DNA of 64,000 nucleotides from Hypomesus transpacificus (taxonomy: Eukaryota; Chordata; Actinopteri; Osmeriformes; Osmeridae), in assembly GCF_021917145.1 (NCBI RefSeq), contig NC_061068.1:8624404-8688403 (forward strand), read 5' to 3'. Of this stretch, positions 11,451-23,500 are shown in pieces (position 1 is the first letter of the stretch; each line of letters starts with the position of its first letter). Under the pieces are notes generated by a model. The model saw only the letters and a program-made list of their open reading frames with translations. It did not search any database and was not told where the DNA came from. A program made the translations under genes and the position numbers.

Positions 11451-14400
11451 GCTGAGGGACATCAGCGGGCTGCGAGGCTGCTCTTAGCTGGGAAGGTGCT
11501 CTCTCTGCTGGAGTAGAAAGGCAACGACAGAAGGCGCCTTGATTGAACTCTCCTTCCTCTCACAGACCCTCGAGCAGAAGGTGACTGGGCATGTCTGATG
11601 TCCTCCTCCAGGGTATGGGAGAGGTCTCAAGAACCGGACTGGTCCTGTGTCTCATCCTCATCCTCCTCACAACTGTTTGTTAAGCAGTAGGTTGCCATAA
11701 CAACTCTGTCTCACCTAGGTGGCTCCTTTAGTGACTCTACTTACCAACACTTGTGTTTCTCATCCTTCAAAGAACAGTGAAGCATGCAAAATGGCCATGG
11801 CTACTCTTTCCAATGACTGGGCAACCTAATAGCATTATCAAATAACTGGCTTAGTAGCATTTTCAGAGGCAAATTATGCTTCTCAACAGTTATGTCTATT
11901 AAGGTAAACTATTTGACTCAATGGAACAGTAACTAAAACAACAGTCACCGGTAGACAGAAGTCTGTCACAAAAGTAGTTCCAGTAGTTAATGTAGCTGTA
12001 GCTTACAGTCCACTGTGATATCCGTTAGCTGTCATAATTGTGCCAATTATCCAAGCATTTACTAATTTACAGTAGTCACAAGATTTGCTTTGTGTATATC
12101 GTGAATATAGTATTTTGTAAATGAATGATAATGATATTAGCAGCAGTTATTATTATTGTTAGAGAGCAAAACAGTCTAAGACATCAACTAAAATCTCAGT
12201 GTAATACTCTTACTTAGGTGACATACTGTAGTTGTACTATTATGAAACCTATCCAAGTGTTTCAGTTGGAATTGATCTGGTTGCCTTTGGATTAGACCTC
12301 TGCAGTGGTTCTATCATTTCCTTTGCTGCAGATGTGAGTGTACCTGCTCAGAGTGGGGCATGTGTTGGCCTGGGCCAGGGAGCCAAGCCCGGCTCTGGAG
12401 CTCCTGGGGAGACAGGGACCTCCTCCCACTGGGCCTGGCTGCTTGTCCATCATTGTTTCATTTTTTTAAACTATTTTTTTAGAGAATAATAAAACAATAA
12501 TGAATACTATACAGGTCACTGTAATGGGGCTACATGGGTGTGCTTCTGCCAGATGTATTTAAGGAAGAGCTTGTTTTACTCTGAAGACTATTCTTTTTCA
12601 GGAGTTCCTGTTGTAGAAAGAGAAGGAGCACATGAACTAGAACCCAGCAACATGACTGTGGCAGTGTCTCGTATGATGCTGGAGCTCTCAGCTGGCTGAG
12701 TGTGCTCAGTCCTTCAGTGGTTTCAGGGTGTGTCCTTAACAATAGGACAGTTGCATAGTGTTGCTTCTTCTGTCTACGCAGCATGTTCTACCAGGACCTC
12801 CCTGGACAGCACATACATAGGTATTATTTGGTGATGGCGACAGCCTCCTCTAGCCTCACTATGGGCCACATACAACAGTGCTCCTCTTTTTATACAGTAC
12901 CATATCACCACCATTCTTACTGTACTTGTTATGAGCTGACAGACACTCTCTCTGCCCACCGGTGTATCATATCTGTTGTGTCACTGGAAGGTGAGGCGTG
13001 AGGATGAAGTACTCTTCATTGCAGAGAGGTTTCTTGGATGTTGTGCTGTTTTGAAAGGGATTGACACAGCACTTATCATACATAGCTTGTTCTATCAGTG
13101 GAATGAGTCTGTATTGAGAGTCAGATCTGCAGCTAGGATGAAGAGATTTTTTACTCATTGTATGTGCAATATGTATGTACGTACTATTTTGTAATAGAGC
13201 GATTACAGTCAAGTGGTTGTTCTGTTTTTGTTTTCTTTAGTTCATATGATTGTGTTAGTTGTGTTTCCCATGGTCTTTGTTCTGTCTCAGTGATTTCTGT
13301 CTCAGTGACTCTCAAGTCTCCCCATTGTTCAGAAGGTACTGTATGTATTTGCCTTCCAGCAGTGACGAAGAATGTCAAGAACATAATCTTGCATGTAACA
13401 TTGTATTTTGAGACTATTTTCTAAATATTATGTATTCCCAAACTATATCAGTGTTACAGTTGACAATTGTTGAAATTGAATGGTAACATATTTAAAGTGC
13501 ATCGACTTCATCTAATACAGCAACAGTAGTAATTGAAGTCTTTTATGTACAGTAGCAATGTTGCACCAGGGGATAATCAATTTGATGACTTGACCAAGGT
13601 AGCTTACATACTATCTACATATGGTAATTAAAAGCAGCAGTCATGTTTAATGGAAGCTTTATTTGCCAACCTTTGAGTTAACGATCAACAAAAAATTGTG
13701 TATGTCTAGATTTGATATGACTTCATGTGTAAAGTATTGTCATAGGGAATCAGTGGTTTACAATGTACTACTTAACAAAACATCCATAATTTCTTGTATT
13801 ATCACATACAATACTTATATTTTTGATAAATTCACAGCCTTGGCCAGAAACTTGCACATTAAAGTAGTCTAGGGATCTCCACATTGCGACATACAGAGGA
13901 ATTGTCCATGTCACACTATTGTAAGGTCATTTAGTAGATTGAAACATGCTTCATATCAAAATGGCTTAGATTCTAAAAGTTACTCATCTTCCCTTCACTT
14001 AGTTGGCAATATGATCTATGGTAAAACCTTTGAATAAATCATAGACTATTCATTGCATGCACACACTGTATCAAATGCTATTATGTCATTGTCTTTTTTT
14101 ACTGGTTAATGTTTGTTTAGATTTAGTCATGATGCTTCTTTTCCCTACAGTTTAAACTGTCGTTATACTCAAGCATTTATTTCATCCCCATCCCAGCTGT
14201 GAACATATGACTGTAGTATGCTGCTAAATGTATATAACAAATACATCGGAGTAAATTTAAGGAAACCATATATCTAAAGGCAATGACATAAAGGGAAGGA
14301 ATTTGATGGGGTGGAACAGCCTCAAACAGGAGGTGAGCAATTGTACATAGTCTGTAAATGATTAGTACTCAATGTCTACAGTTACATTGAAGGTGCATTC

Positions 14401-14690
14401 CTACAGCTTTCAAGAGATCCATCAACTGCTTTATTTTGCCTCCAACTGTATCAAATTGTGATAGGATCTAGATCTTAACAGCAGACTGTTACATAATTAT
14501 CACTGCTTCTCTTTCTGTCCTGAGACACTTCTGTTTTCTTACACTCATAGACCATTTTATAACTTAAAGGGAAGAGAGGAGAGCTTTCATTTTAATATGC
14601 GTTGTTTTTAAGTAGATCAAGAGACCTTATTGATGTAAAACTATTACTGTGACCATGTTGAGAACGCAAAATAAAACAATATACTGATGT
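11451..14690 (+). other. iqsec1: probable long 3' UTR of iqsec1
   Basis: After the iqsec1 stop the sequence becomes AT-rich and has no credible reading frame. Possible polyadenylation signals occur near 12488, near 14033 and most clearly at 14670-14675 (AATAAA). Two Pumilio-type sites lie at 14229 and 14342. The extent of the UTR is an inference; the next gene on this strand starts at 15393. Confidence 0.5.
14670..14675 (+). promoter_or_regulatory. candidate polyadenylation signal AATAAA (iqsec1)
   Basis: Canonical hexamer at the end of an AT-rich block and followed by GT-rich sequence (about 14686-14775), the usual arrangement of a downstream element. Assignment to iqsec1 is inferred from position. 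Confidence 0.45.
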
Positions 14691-15392
14691 GTGTCCATGA
14701 TGTGTGTATCTGTTATTGTCTTATGTTGGGGAAAATCTGGCAATTTTCAAAGCTTGTGTGTGTGTGTGTGTGTGTGGGGGGGGGGGGGCACCTGTATGTA
14801 TCATAACATTGTCATGAAGTTATTACTTGGGAAATGTGAGGGCTTCATGACTCCTATTCTTGCAGTCCACTCTCAAGGACAGGTGTTGTGAGTGACTATG
14901 CGCCTCTTTAGTCTGTCTGGCCCTTGAGTTTATGGACTAAATATAGATCTCTGCTCGGAGGGGCATGACCTCATTGTAAGCAGACCTGCCTCCTGTGTCA
15001 TCATGAAGGGATTGGCAGAGAGAGTACGGTTATTGACGGTTTTATAACAGTGGACAGACGATTTAAAAACAATTGCCTAAAAAACGTTAGGCCTACGATA
15101 CAAAAACTGGACTACCGTGGATGAAAATGTTTGTTCGTGTCTAGCCCCAATTCAATGGTATGCTCGCACATTGTGTTCTGTTACATTAATATTATATTTT
15201 ACGTTCCATACCAAGTACAAATGCTGCCACCAAGTGGTATGAAATAACAGTTGCATGGACCGGCACTTTATTTAACATGTAATTACGTCATATACGTGCG
15301 ACAGAATGAGGGGAAAGGTCTCCGGATACTTACGTATATCCATTTTCAGAAACTAGTCACTGAAGGGTAGATGAGGGCACACTTTTAGCACA
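14691..15392. other. intergenic/promoter region before acad9
   Basis: Contains a short GT repeat running into a G-run (about 14756-14788) and no recognisable gene. The last few hundred bases presumably hold the acad9 promoter and 5' UTR. I see no TATA box or strong motif. Confidence 0.5.
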
Positions 15393-18300
15393 ATGAATAT
15401 AAACAGACTTATAATTCTTTCCAAATCTGTCAAATTTGGAAAGAGTTTGCTTACATCTAATGCACGGCATACTGGAAAACATACTGCATACTGTCCTCAT
15501 CGTACCTTCAAAACAAATGCAAGGGATCTTGCCTACGCAAAGGACCTGTTCCTTGGAAAAGTAAATAAAGTAAGAGAACATCTTTGCTAATATTTTTTTG
15601 TGGCTTCATGTGTACCAGTTTCTTTATAGCTAGCTCACTAGGTTTAACTGGATTTCAAACAGTGTCATACATATGATATTTTCTAGGAGGGTTATCAGAA
15701 AACCTACTACTTAACTGAAAGGAGAGGTTGTCAAAGTGATATCAATCAGGCAATCTCTTTCAGGAAGAGGTGTTCCCTTATCCAGAGATAGGAAATGAAG
15801 AATTGGAGGAGATGAATATGTTTGTTGCACCAGTAGAGAAGTTCTTCAACGAGCAAGGTAAGAGAAAAGTTAAAATGTCATCAAGTCAAATTTATGTATC
15901 TCACGTTGTGAACATTAGGTCTTAACGACAGAACATGATTACCCTATGATTAATTCAAAATATACATGTGTTTTTTTCTTAGTTGATTCAAAGAGAATTG
16001 ATCACGAAGCCAAGATTCCACCAGAGACCTTGAATGGTTTGAAAGAGCTTGGGCTGTTTGGGATCCAGGTGCCAGAGGAATATGGTAGGTCTTACTGTGA
16101 GCATGAGATTGCCATCCTCTTTCCTCACCTTTTAAGGGAAGTCACCATAGCCGTGTGTTTCCAGGGGGACTTGGCCTGTCCAACACCATGTATGCTCGCC
16201 TTGGAGAGATCATCTCCTTGGATGGCTCCATTGCTGTAACACTAGCAGCCCATCAAGCCATTGGTCTTAAGGTAAAACCAAATGTGCAATATTACCTTTT
16301 CATCACCTTTTCATCACCTTATAATGAGACAGTGAATTCATAACATTTGGTTGTTTGTTAGGGGATCCTGATTGCAGGGAATGAAGAACAAAAGGCTAAA
16401 TATCTGCCCAAACTGGCCTCAGGAGAGCATGTAGCAGCCTTCTGTCTCACTGAACCTGGAAGGTAGGGCTTGGTACCACCGTGGGATCTCATCGGTTCAA
16501 ATGTCTACTCTTTCGATTAAACTCCACTCCTTCATTATGACTGGCTATGGCTTTGAACAAACAGCTTGAGTAATAATGGTGCTGTATCTACTAGCATTGT
16601 TACTGCAGTGATAACATCATATCTTGAATTTGATCAGAAATAATATCATGGTGGTTTGTAATTTCAGTGGAAGTGATGCTGCCTCAATACAAACCCGTGG
16701 CACTCTGTCTGAAGATGGGACACATTACCTTATCAGTGGTTCCAAGGTGAGGAGAATGAATGCCTGGAGTTGAATCCATGATATATCAGATTTATTGTTG
16801 TGGTTTGCATTGATATCTGCTTTGGTTTGCATTGAATTGTACATGGTAATAAAGAGAAACGGTATATTGCTTGATTTGTGTTTCAGATCTGGATATCCAA
16901 CGGGGGAATGGCAGATGTGATGACAGTATTTGCAAGGACAGATGTGGTGGACAAGGATGGGGTGAAGAAGGACAAGATCTCAGCTTTCATTGTGGAGAGG
17001 GCCTTTGGAGGGATCACCAGTGGCAAGCCTGAAGACAAACTAGGCATCCGAGGATCCAACAGTAAGAACAAGTGTTTACATGTACAATTCACTTGTGATA
17101 TTTCCCCAGGAACACTATTTGCTGGGACAGATTGGGCACCTTTGATTTTTGTCTGTGTAACTCTTGTGCTCGTCCTCCCAGCGTGTGAAGTGTCCTTTGA
17201 CAGCACCCCAGTGCCAGTGGAGAATCTGATAGGAGAAGTTGGAGCTGGATTTAAGGTCACTTTACACAGCCTCTCAGTATCACTTACTAAGTACAGTATT
17301 TTATTATCATGATGATGTCAGACTAAACATTTCCTTTTTTGTTTCTATGTGTTCTGTTGTTGCAGGTAGCAATGAATATCCTGAATTCGGGCAGGTTCAG
17401 TATGGGCAGTGCAGGTGCCGGAATGATAAAGAAGCTGATCGGTGAGACCACTGTTCCCTGAGTACAGGGCTGATCAAGTTGGAAATCTATGGACTTATGG
17501 GACTGTTGTGATTTGATTCTTCCCCTTGCAGAGTTGACGGCAGAGTATGCTGGTACAAGGAAGCAGTTTAACAAGAAACTGAGTGAATTTGGAATGATTC
17601 AAGTAAAGAGGGATACAATCAGGGTTATGGGTTACCCAAATTGAATCGTATGAGATAACTAGTGTATGAAATGTTTCTGTCATGTTCCTTACTATAGGAG
17701 AAGTTTGCAGTGATGGCCCAGAATGCCTTTGTGATGGAGAGCATGGCCTACCTGACAGCAGGCATGATGGATCGGCCTGGGGTTCCAGACTGTTCTCTGG
17801 AGGCTGCCATGGTCAAGGTGAGACCGATACCACAAGGGCTTCCATGGTGTTATCTTAGAGTTTCCTCCTGGTCAACGTGTGTGTGTGTGTGCAGGTGTTT
17901 AGCTCGGAGGGGGGCTGGGTGTGTGTGAGTGAGGCTCTACAGGTACTGGGAGGCCTGGGGTACACCAAGAACTACCCCTACGAGCGATATCTGAGGGACT
18001 GTCGTATCCTGCTCATCTTTGAGGTATCTGGACTGTACAATGATTTCATACTTCTGACAAGTAATATTATAAGAGACCACTAGAGGGCATGTGTTCAACT
18101 CGACCAAGAACCAAGCTGCGATTTCAACTTATTCTGGGAATGGATTTTAATAGGATTTTCTGTCCTTTCTCAGGGGACCAATGAGATCTTGAGGATGTAC
18201 ATTGCTCTCACTGGGATGCAGTATGCTGGCAAAATCCTGACAGGAAAAATAAAGTGAGCGTGGAATTTTCCCTTGTTTGGAAGACTTGCGTTGGAGACCA

Positions 18301-20165
18301 CTCCAGATGCACTCCTTCACACCCACTGTGTCTGTTCTGCCCCTAGAGAGCTGAAGAAGGGCAACGTTGGTGTGGTTGCAGATATGGTGGGGAAGAGGCT
18401 GAGAGAGTTTGCAAACATGCCCAGGGACATGGGCCTTACTGGGGCTGATGGAGTGGTGCACCCCAGTCTTGCGGTACAATGCCCACCCGTGTCAATACTT
18501 CAGACAATTACGTTACAGAGACTGTGTTGGTTTAGTTTGAGCTGTTTTTAGAACCTGTGTTCTGAGAGCTTTGCTGGGTTTTTCATTCCTCACAGGAAAG
18601 TACAAAGAAGTTGGAACAAAGCGTTATGTTTTTTGGTAACACAGTGGAGAGCTTACTCTACAGATACGGCAAGGTACAGTATTGTTATTTTCTTCTTGGT
18701 CATACACTCGTATAGCTAGTATTTATAGGCATATTTTGGGGACAAATATAAATGAATCCCTCTCATATATTTCGAATGTCATTAGACAAATGTAGCAGGA
18801 ACATGAAAGTGTACGTTGTTCCCATAGTGACTGCAGACCTCATTATTCTAAGCCAGTTTAGTACAGTTGGGACCTCTTCTCAACTCCCTCTTTTCCTGTT
18901 GGGCTGAGGTAATGTTCATGTGCTGAACAGCTGGACCTAGGTAGGGCCTGTTCCCTAAATGAGCTTCTATTTGGCCATGCTATTGTAATCAGCCCTCCAC
19001 TGGAGCAGCAATAAACCACTTGCAAACACTGCAGATTTCGGAATGCTCTATAATGTTCACTAATTCTGTGGTATCTGTGGAAATATCTGTGGACTTGAAA
19101 ATACTGTAAAGAGTATTGTAGTGCAAGACAGCATACTGTAAATGGATTAGGTTCAAGTGTGTGTGTGTGCTGTGTGTGTGGTGTCAGACTCTAGTTGACG
19201 AGCAGCTTGTCCTGAAGCGTGTAGCAGACATCCTCATCAACCTGTACGCCATGACAGCTGTTCTGTCCAGAACCAGCCGCTCCATTAGGATTGGCCTGAA
19301 GAATCACGACCACGAGGTACAGGACCCCACACACACACACACACCCACACACACACACACCTGGCACCCACAGCGGCACTGTCTCCACTCGGCCAGACTC
19401 TCCACCACAGTGTACCAGCATGAAGCTGTTGCTCCAAGTACTGCTTTCTAGACTGAACTGTTCACATTCTGTTTGGTGAGGGACCGGCCGACACAGGACC
19501 TATAGAGTTGGAACTGGATGACAGTCATGCCAGCCAGCAGGCTGGTCCTCCCACTACTGTGGAAGGATTTAATTTTACTGAGATATGAGACAATACAAAA
19601 TCGAGATAAATGCCAGGATTTGTTTGGCAGCTTTTATCAAAAAAACTCATACCTGCTGGTAAATGCTGTTGTCATTTGGAAGAATTTGAAATAAAATAAA
19701 AATGAAATAGTTTGTTTTCTATTTTTCTAGGCTCTGCTCACAAACACTTTCTGCACAGAAGCTTTTCACAAAAACAATTACTTGATGTTCCAGCTCCAGA
19801 AAAGTAAGTACAGCACACAATGGTTCTTGAAAACAGTCCAGTGCAGGTTTTATAGGCTAGGCCTTCAGTACCAAACACTTGCATATGTTGCAGAATATAT
19901 CCATTGACCCCACAAACCATTAAGCCAAACTTCTGTGTTGTGTGTGTGGTGTGATTTCCACACTGCACAAGTCACTTGAATGACTGTGACATGGTGTAGA
20001 AAGAACATATTTCAGATGTTTTTCTGCATCACACTAATTCCGCTTGTTTGCCTGTGGGTTGTAGATAGTCCAGAGAACAACGATGCCAACATCAAGAAGA
20101 TAGCTCAGGCTGTTCTGGAGCAGAGGGCATACATCTGCTCTCACCCTCTGGACAGAACCTTCTGA
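15393..20165 (+). CDS. acad9: ACAD9, mitochondrial acyl-CoA dehydrogenase family member 9 / complex I assembly factor
   Basis: ACAD9 is a FAD-linked acyl-CoA dehydrogenase homologue of the mitochondrial inner membrane; in vertebrates it also acts with ECSIT and NDUFAF1 in complex I assembly. Eighteen exons (15393-15569, 15764-15857, 15983-16084, 16165-16271, 16362-16462, 16668-16746, 16887-17061, 17182-17255, 17366-17441, 17532-17602, 17698-17817, 17895-18023, 18174-18253, 18347-18473, 18596-18673, 19188-19316, 19731-19803, 20065-20165) join in phase to 630 aa; human is 621 aa with, to my knowledge, 18 exons. The start opens an Arg/Lys/Ser-rich, acid-poor leader typical of a mitochondrial presequence, then AKDLFLGKV. 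Family landmarks are [35 protein letters not shown] and LIFEGTNEI, whose first Glu (predicted residue 435) is the expected catalytic base. The C terminus is HPLDRTF. No defects seen. Confidence 0.98.
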
Positions 20166-20533
20166 GGCCCCACCTAGGAGCTCCCTTGCACCGCCCCCTG
20201 TATTCTGATTGGGTGGAATGGGATGCCATAATGCACTAATCCAGTTGTGCACGTGCCCTCACTCAGTTCTATACTAAATATATGTCATGTTAATTAAATT
20301 GTGTATATAACATGTATTACATCCATGATTTTCTCATTGTTGTAAGAATTTTACTGACAATGGAGGGGTGGAATTAACTTGTATAGTATATTGTGGTGAA
20401 TACATGTTGAACACTGTTATTCAAAGGGCTTTTTATCCTGAGTACTGAGATACTGAGCTTGCACATGCCTTTACGTGATTGTGGACATGGACAGGAAGTG
20501 GTTGTTCCTCAGTGGACAGGAAGTGGTTGTTCC
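20166..20533. other. short tail-to-tail gap between acad9 and cfap92
   Basis: Only 368 bp separate the two stop codons, so the two 3' UTRs probably meet or overlap. ATTAAA at 20293-20298 is a possible polyadenylation signal for acad9. I see no clear canonical signal for cfap92 on the minus strand here. Confidence 0.6.
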
Positions 20534-20540
20534 TCAGTGG
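20491..20540. repeat. perfect 25-bp direct duplication over the cfap92 stop codon
   Basis: The 25-bp unit 20491-20515 is repeated exactly at 20516-20540. The cfap92 stop (TGA on the minus strand, 20534-20536) lies in the second copy, so the first copy is 3' UTR. Confidence 0.95.
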
Positions 20541-23500
20541 ACATGCAGGGTGACATCCTTGTGGGTTCTGGTCTCTACGATGTTGCTGCTGTGCTGGGGC
20601 AGGACAGGTGTGGACGGCACTCTGATGCTGGGGGCTGCTTTCTGGAAGAGATGCACACACTTCTCTTCCTCGGTTAGGCCCACAATTGCCCTCTTGTGCT
20701 GGAAAGGGTGTGACCTCCAGAACTCTCTGCAATATTCAACAAGGAAAAAAAGAAGTCATACTTTTATATGAACAACTATTCTACTTTTCTGTTGCGTTTA
20801 TTTTATGGGTGTCTTTCATAATAAAGCTTGCCAACTTGCCTGAAGTGGAACTTGCTGTACTGGGAATTGTGTCTTGGTATCATATTGTTATCCTGCATCA
20901 GGCTTTGGTCCTGGAAAAGCCCAGGAGCGAATGCGATGTTGGTCTTCCTCTCTGAAGAAGGAGGTCTCTGAACCACAGACAGTGAAGGCACAGGCTGCAA
21001 CACAAACAGACTTACTCAGTCTAAGCCCCCACCTCAGATTTTTCTCAATTACTCACTTGACTTAAAAATTGTAACGTAATAATCTATTTTGATATATCTT
21101 TACATGATGACTTGACTGAAATGTTCAGAGCTTTACCTTGAGGGCCATTCCTGGCTTTCTGAGGGAGTACTTCATGGGCCGATCCTTCAGCAGGCTCTGG
21201 AGCTTGCCTGGGAGCTGCCCTGGAGCTCCACCCATGTAGCACCTGAACTCTGGGACCCGCCTGCCAGACCCGGTGCTGCCGCCTGGGAGCACCCTCCTCC
21301 GCCACCTGGAGTACTGAGCCCAGGCTGCCTGCTGCTGCTCCTGCTTCAGCCTCTCTCCTGGAGGGGGACACACAGGTCTGGATGAGAAGGTCACCCCATG
21401 GGTCTTGCCAAGACCCATGGGGTCAAGCTTGAACTGCCCTCATGAATGTACCCTGGACTTAGAGCTGTAGTTTGGTCAGCGTCTGTATGGAGAGGTCCTC
21501 ACCAGCCAGGTGGATGGAGACAGGGCTCCCAGTACTGAGGTCCTGATCAGTCTGGGTGGAGATGTGGAAGTCGTGGTGGCGCTCCCTCCAGGGCTGGGGG
21601 TCCCGTGTCAGCGTGGGCCTCAGAGTGTTGTCATGCAGGATGTTCTCCCTCCAGGGCTGGGGGTCAAGGGCAGTATCAGCCATCCTCTCTACACGATTCT
21701 CTTTAATGTAGTCTTACTAGTGTTCTAGTAAGACTACAATATATAATATATATACAATATATTCTAAAATATAATATAATGTTGAATGATCATGTACATT
21801 TAGGGGACCATTTTTACATTGAAACCCCTAACTAAAAGTATGCCGATTCTGCATTTTCTGAAAGTAGGACGAAATAGAAAAGAATCAAGAGCATGCCAAA
21901 ACTACTGTTCAAAAACGATCAATCCAGTAAGCATTAAGCATTATGTGTAACCCTATCCATTAAGCTCAGTGGATTTTCATGGAAGAGAAGCCCAAAAGTA
22001 AACAGCAGTAAAAACCCAATCTCTTTGCCCCAATGCTGAGGAATGCCCATAAAATATGGCATTTTCATTCTGCTGGGATTTAGCTGAAACCTGACCCTGT
22101 GGGTGATGGAGCTCAGCTCCTGCCAGTGACATCACCTTTCTCAGTGCCTCCACACGAGCCTCGTCGGGATGTCCTGGGTGCTCATTGGACTCGATGCTGC
22201 TCTTGAAGCCCGGGTATATGAAGCCATCGTAAGTGCGCCAGGCCAACCTGGACCTGGCCTCTGAGGTTCTCATCTCACACTTCACATCTCTGGGATCCAC
22301 CGTGGCTGTGTGGTAATGCTGGCTGTAGGTGAACCTCCGAGTTGGTTCCTATCCAGAGGGGTGAACAGAGACATGTTACACCATCTTCCAGTCTTCTTTT
22401 TCGATTCTTCCTCTAGACCAGGGAGTTAGCATGGCATTACCACAAACGTACTTACCTTGGCCATCTCCTTGCGCAGCAGTTCCCTAGCCTGCTCAGTTGA
22501 GTTCATGGTCTGGATACTGTAGTTGTGGGCTGCACTGTCTTTAGCCTGCTCAGCAACTAGTACTGCTACCTTTGGCTTCTTTACTTGAAGACTGGCTTTT
22601 TGCACCTCCTCAATGTTAGCCTGAAATACATTTGGTTTATTGTATGACATACGGTATTTCCTGATCTAAAAACCTCATGCCTATCTTCTGTGGACCCACC
22701 AACCTGGATGAAGTCTTTGGTCTGACTGAGCAGCTGCTTGACGGCAACGTCTTGTTTCCATTGAATGTAGCGTGAGTTGTAGGTGCTGAGGGGTCTGCGT
22801 GTGTTCTCAGAGGCATGCATGGGGGAGAACTCAGGCTCCTTTTGGGTCTTTGCCATCAGCCTTTGCTCCCATTTCCCAGGAACTATTCCAAATTCCTTGC
22901 TCATGCTGAGAACCATCTCGGCTGAGGGGAACAGGTTGTTCCTCACCACATCTTTCAGCTTCCGCAGTTTACACAGGACGCTTAATCTAAACAGTGATGG
23001 ACACTTTAAGTGAAGTTCTACTCCTTTTTGAGCTATATATTAGCAGCTAGACATGGCAATGACCTGTAAATATATCTCTTATCTCTATCGGTATTATCTT
23101 ACTGTAAACATTGCTGTCAGGCTCGTAGATTACATAATAGTGCAGGTCACAGAGGTTAACTGATGGTACTATCTTAGAGGACAGAAGAGTTATGGTTATG
23201 AGCTAATACCGTGACATGGCTTGGAAGCAGGTATGGGGGACCATGTCTCTGACATAGACCAGAGGCTGTCTCATGATAGCCTCCAGTGGCTCGTGGAGGT
23301 GAACAGGACTCAGACTGATGTCCAGGGTGTCATACAGGCGTTTGGAGAAGCTCAGATCTGAGTTGTAGAGAACCATCACCTGTTCCTCTTCACTCCCCAT
23401 CAGCCTGCAACATATCACAGCAACCTCAAGTTCCACATAGGAATGTGACCTCTACAATTCAACCCAATAAACAACACAGCTGACAACTGTTAAGAGTGTC

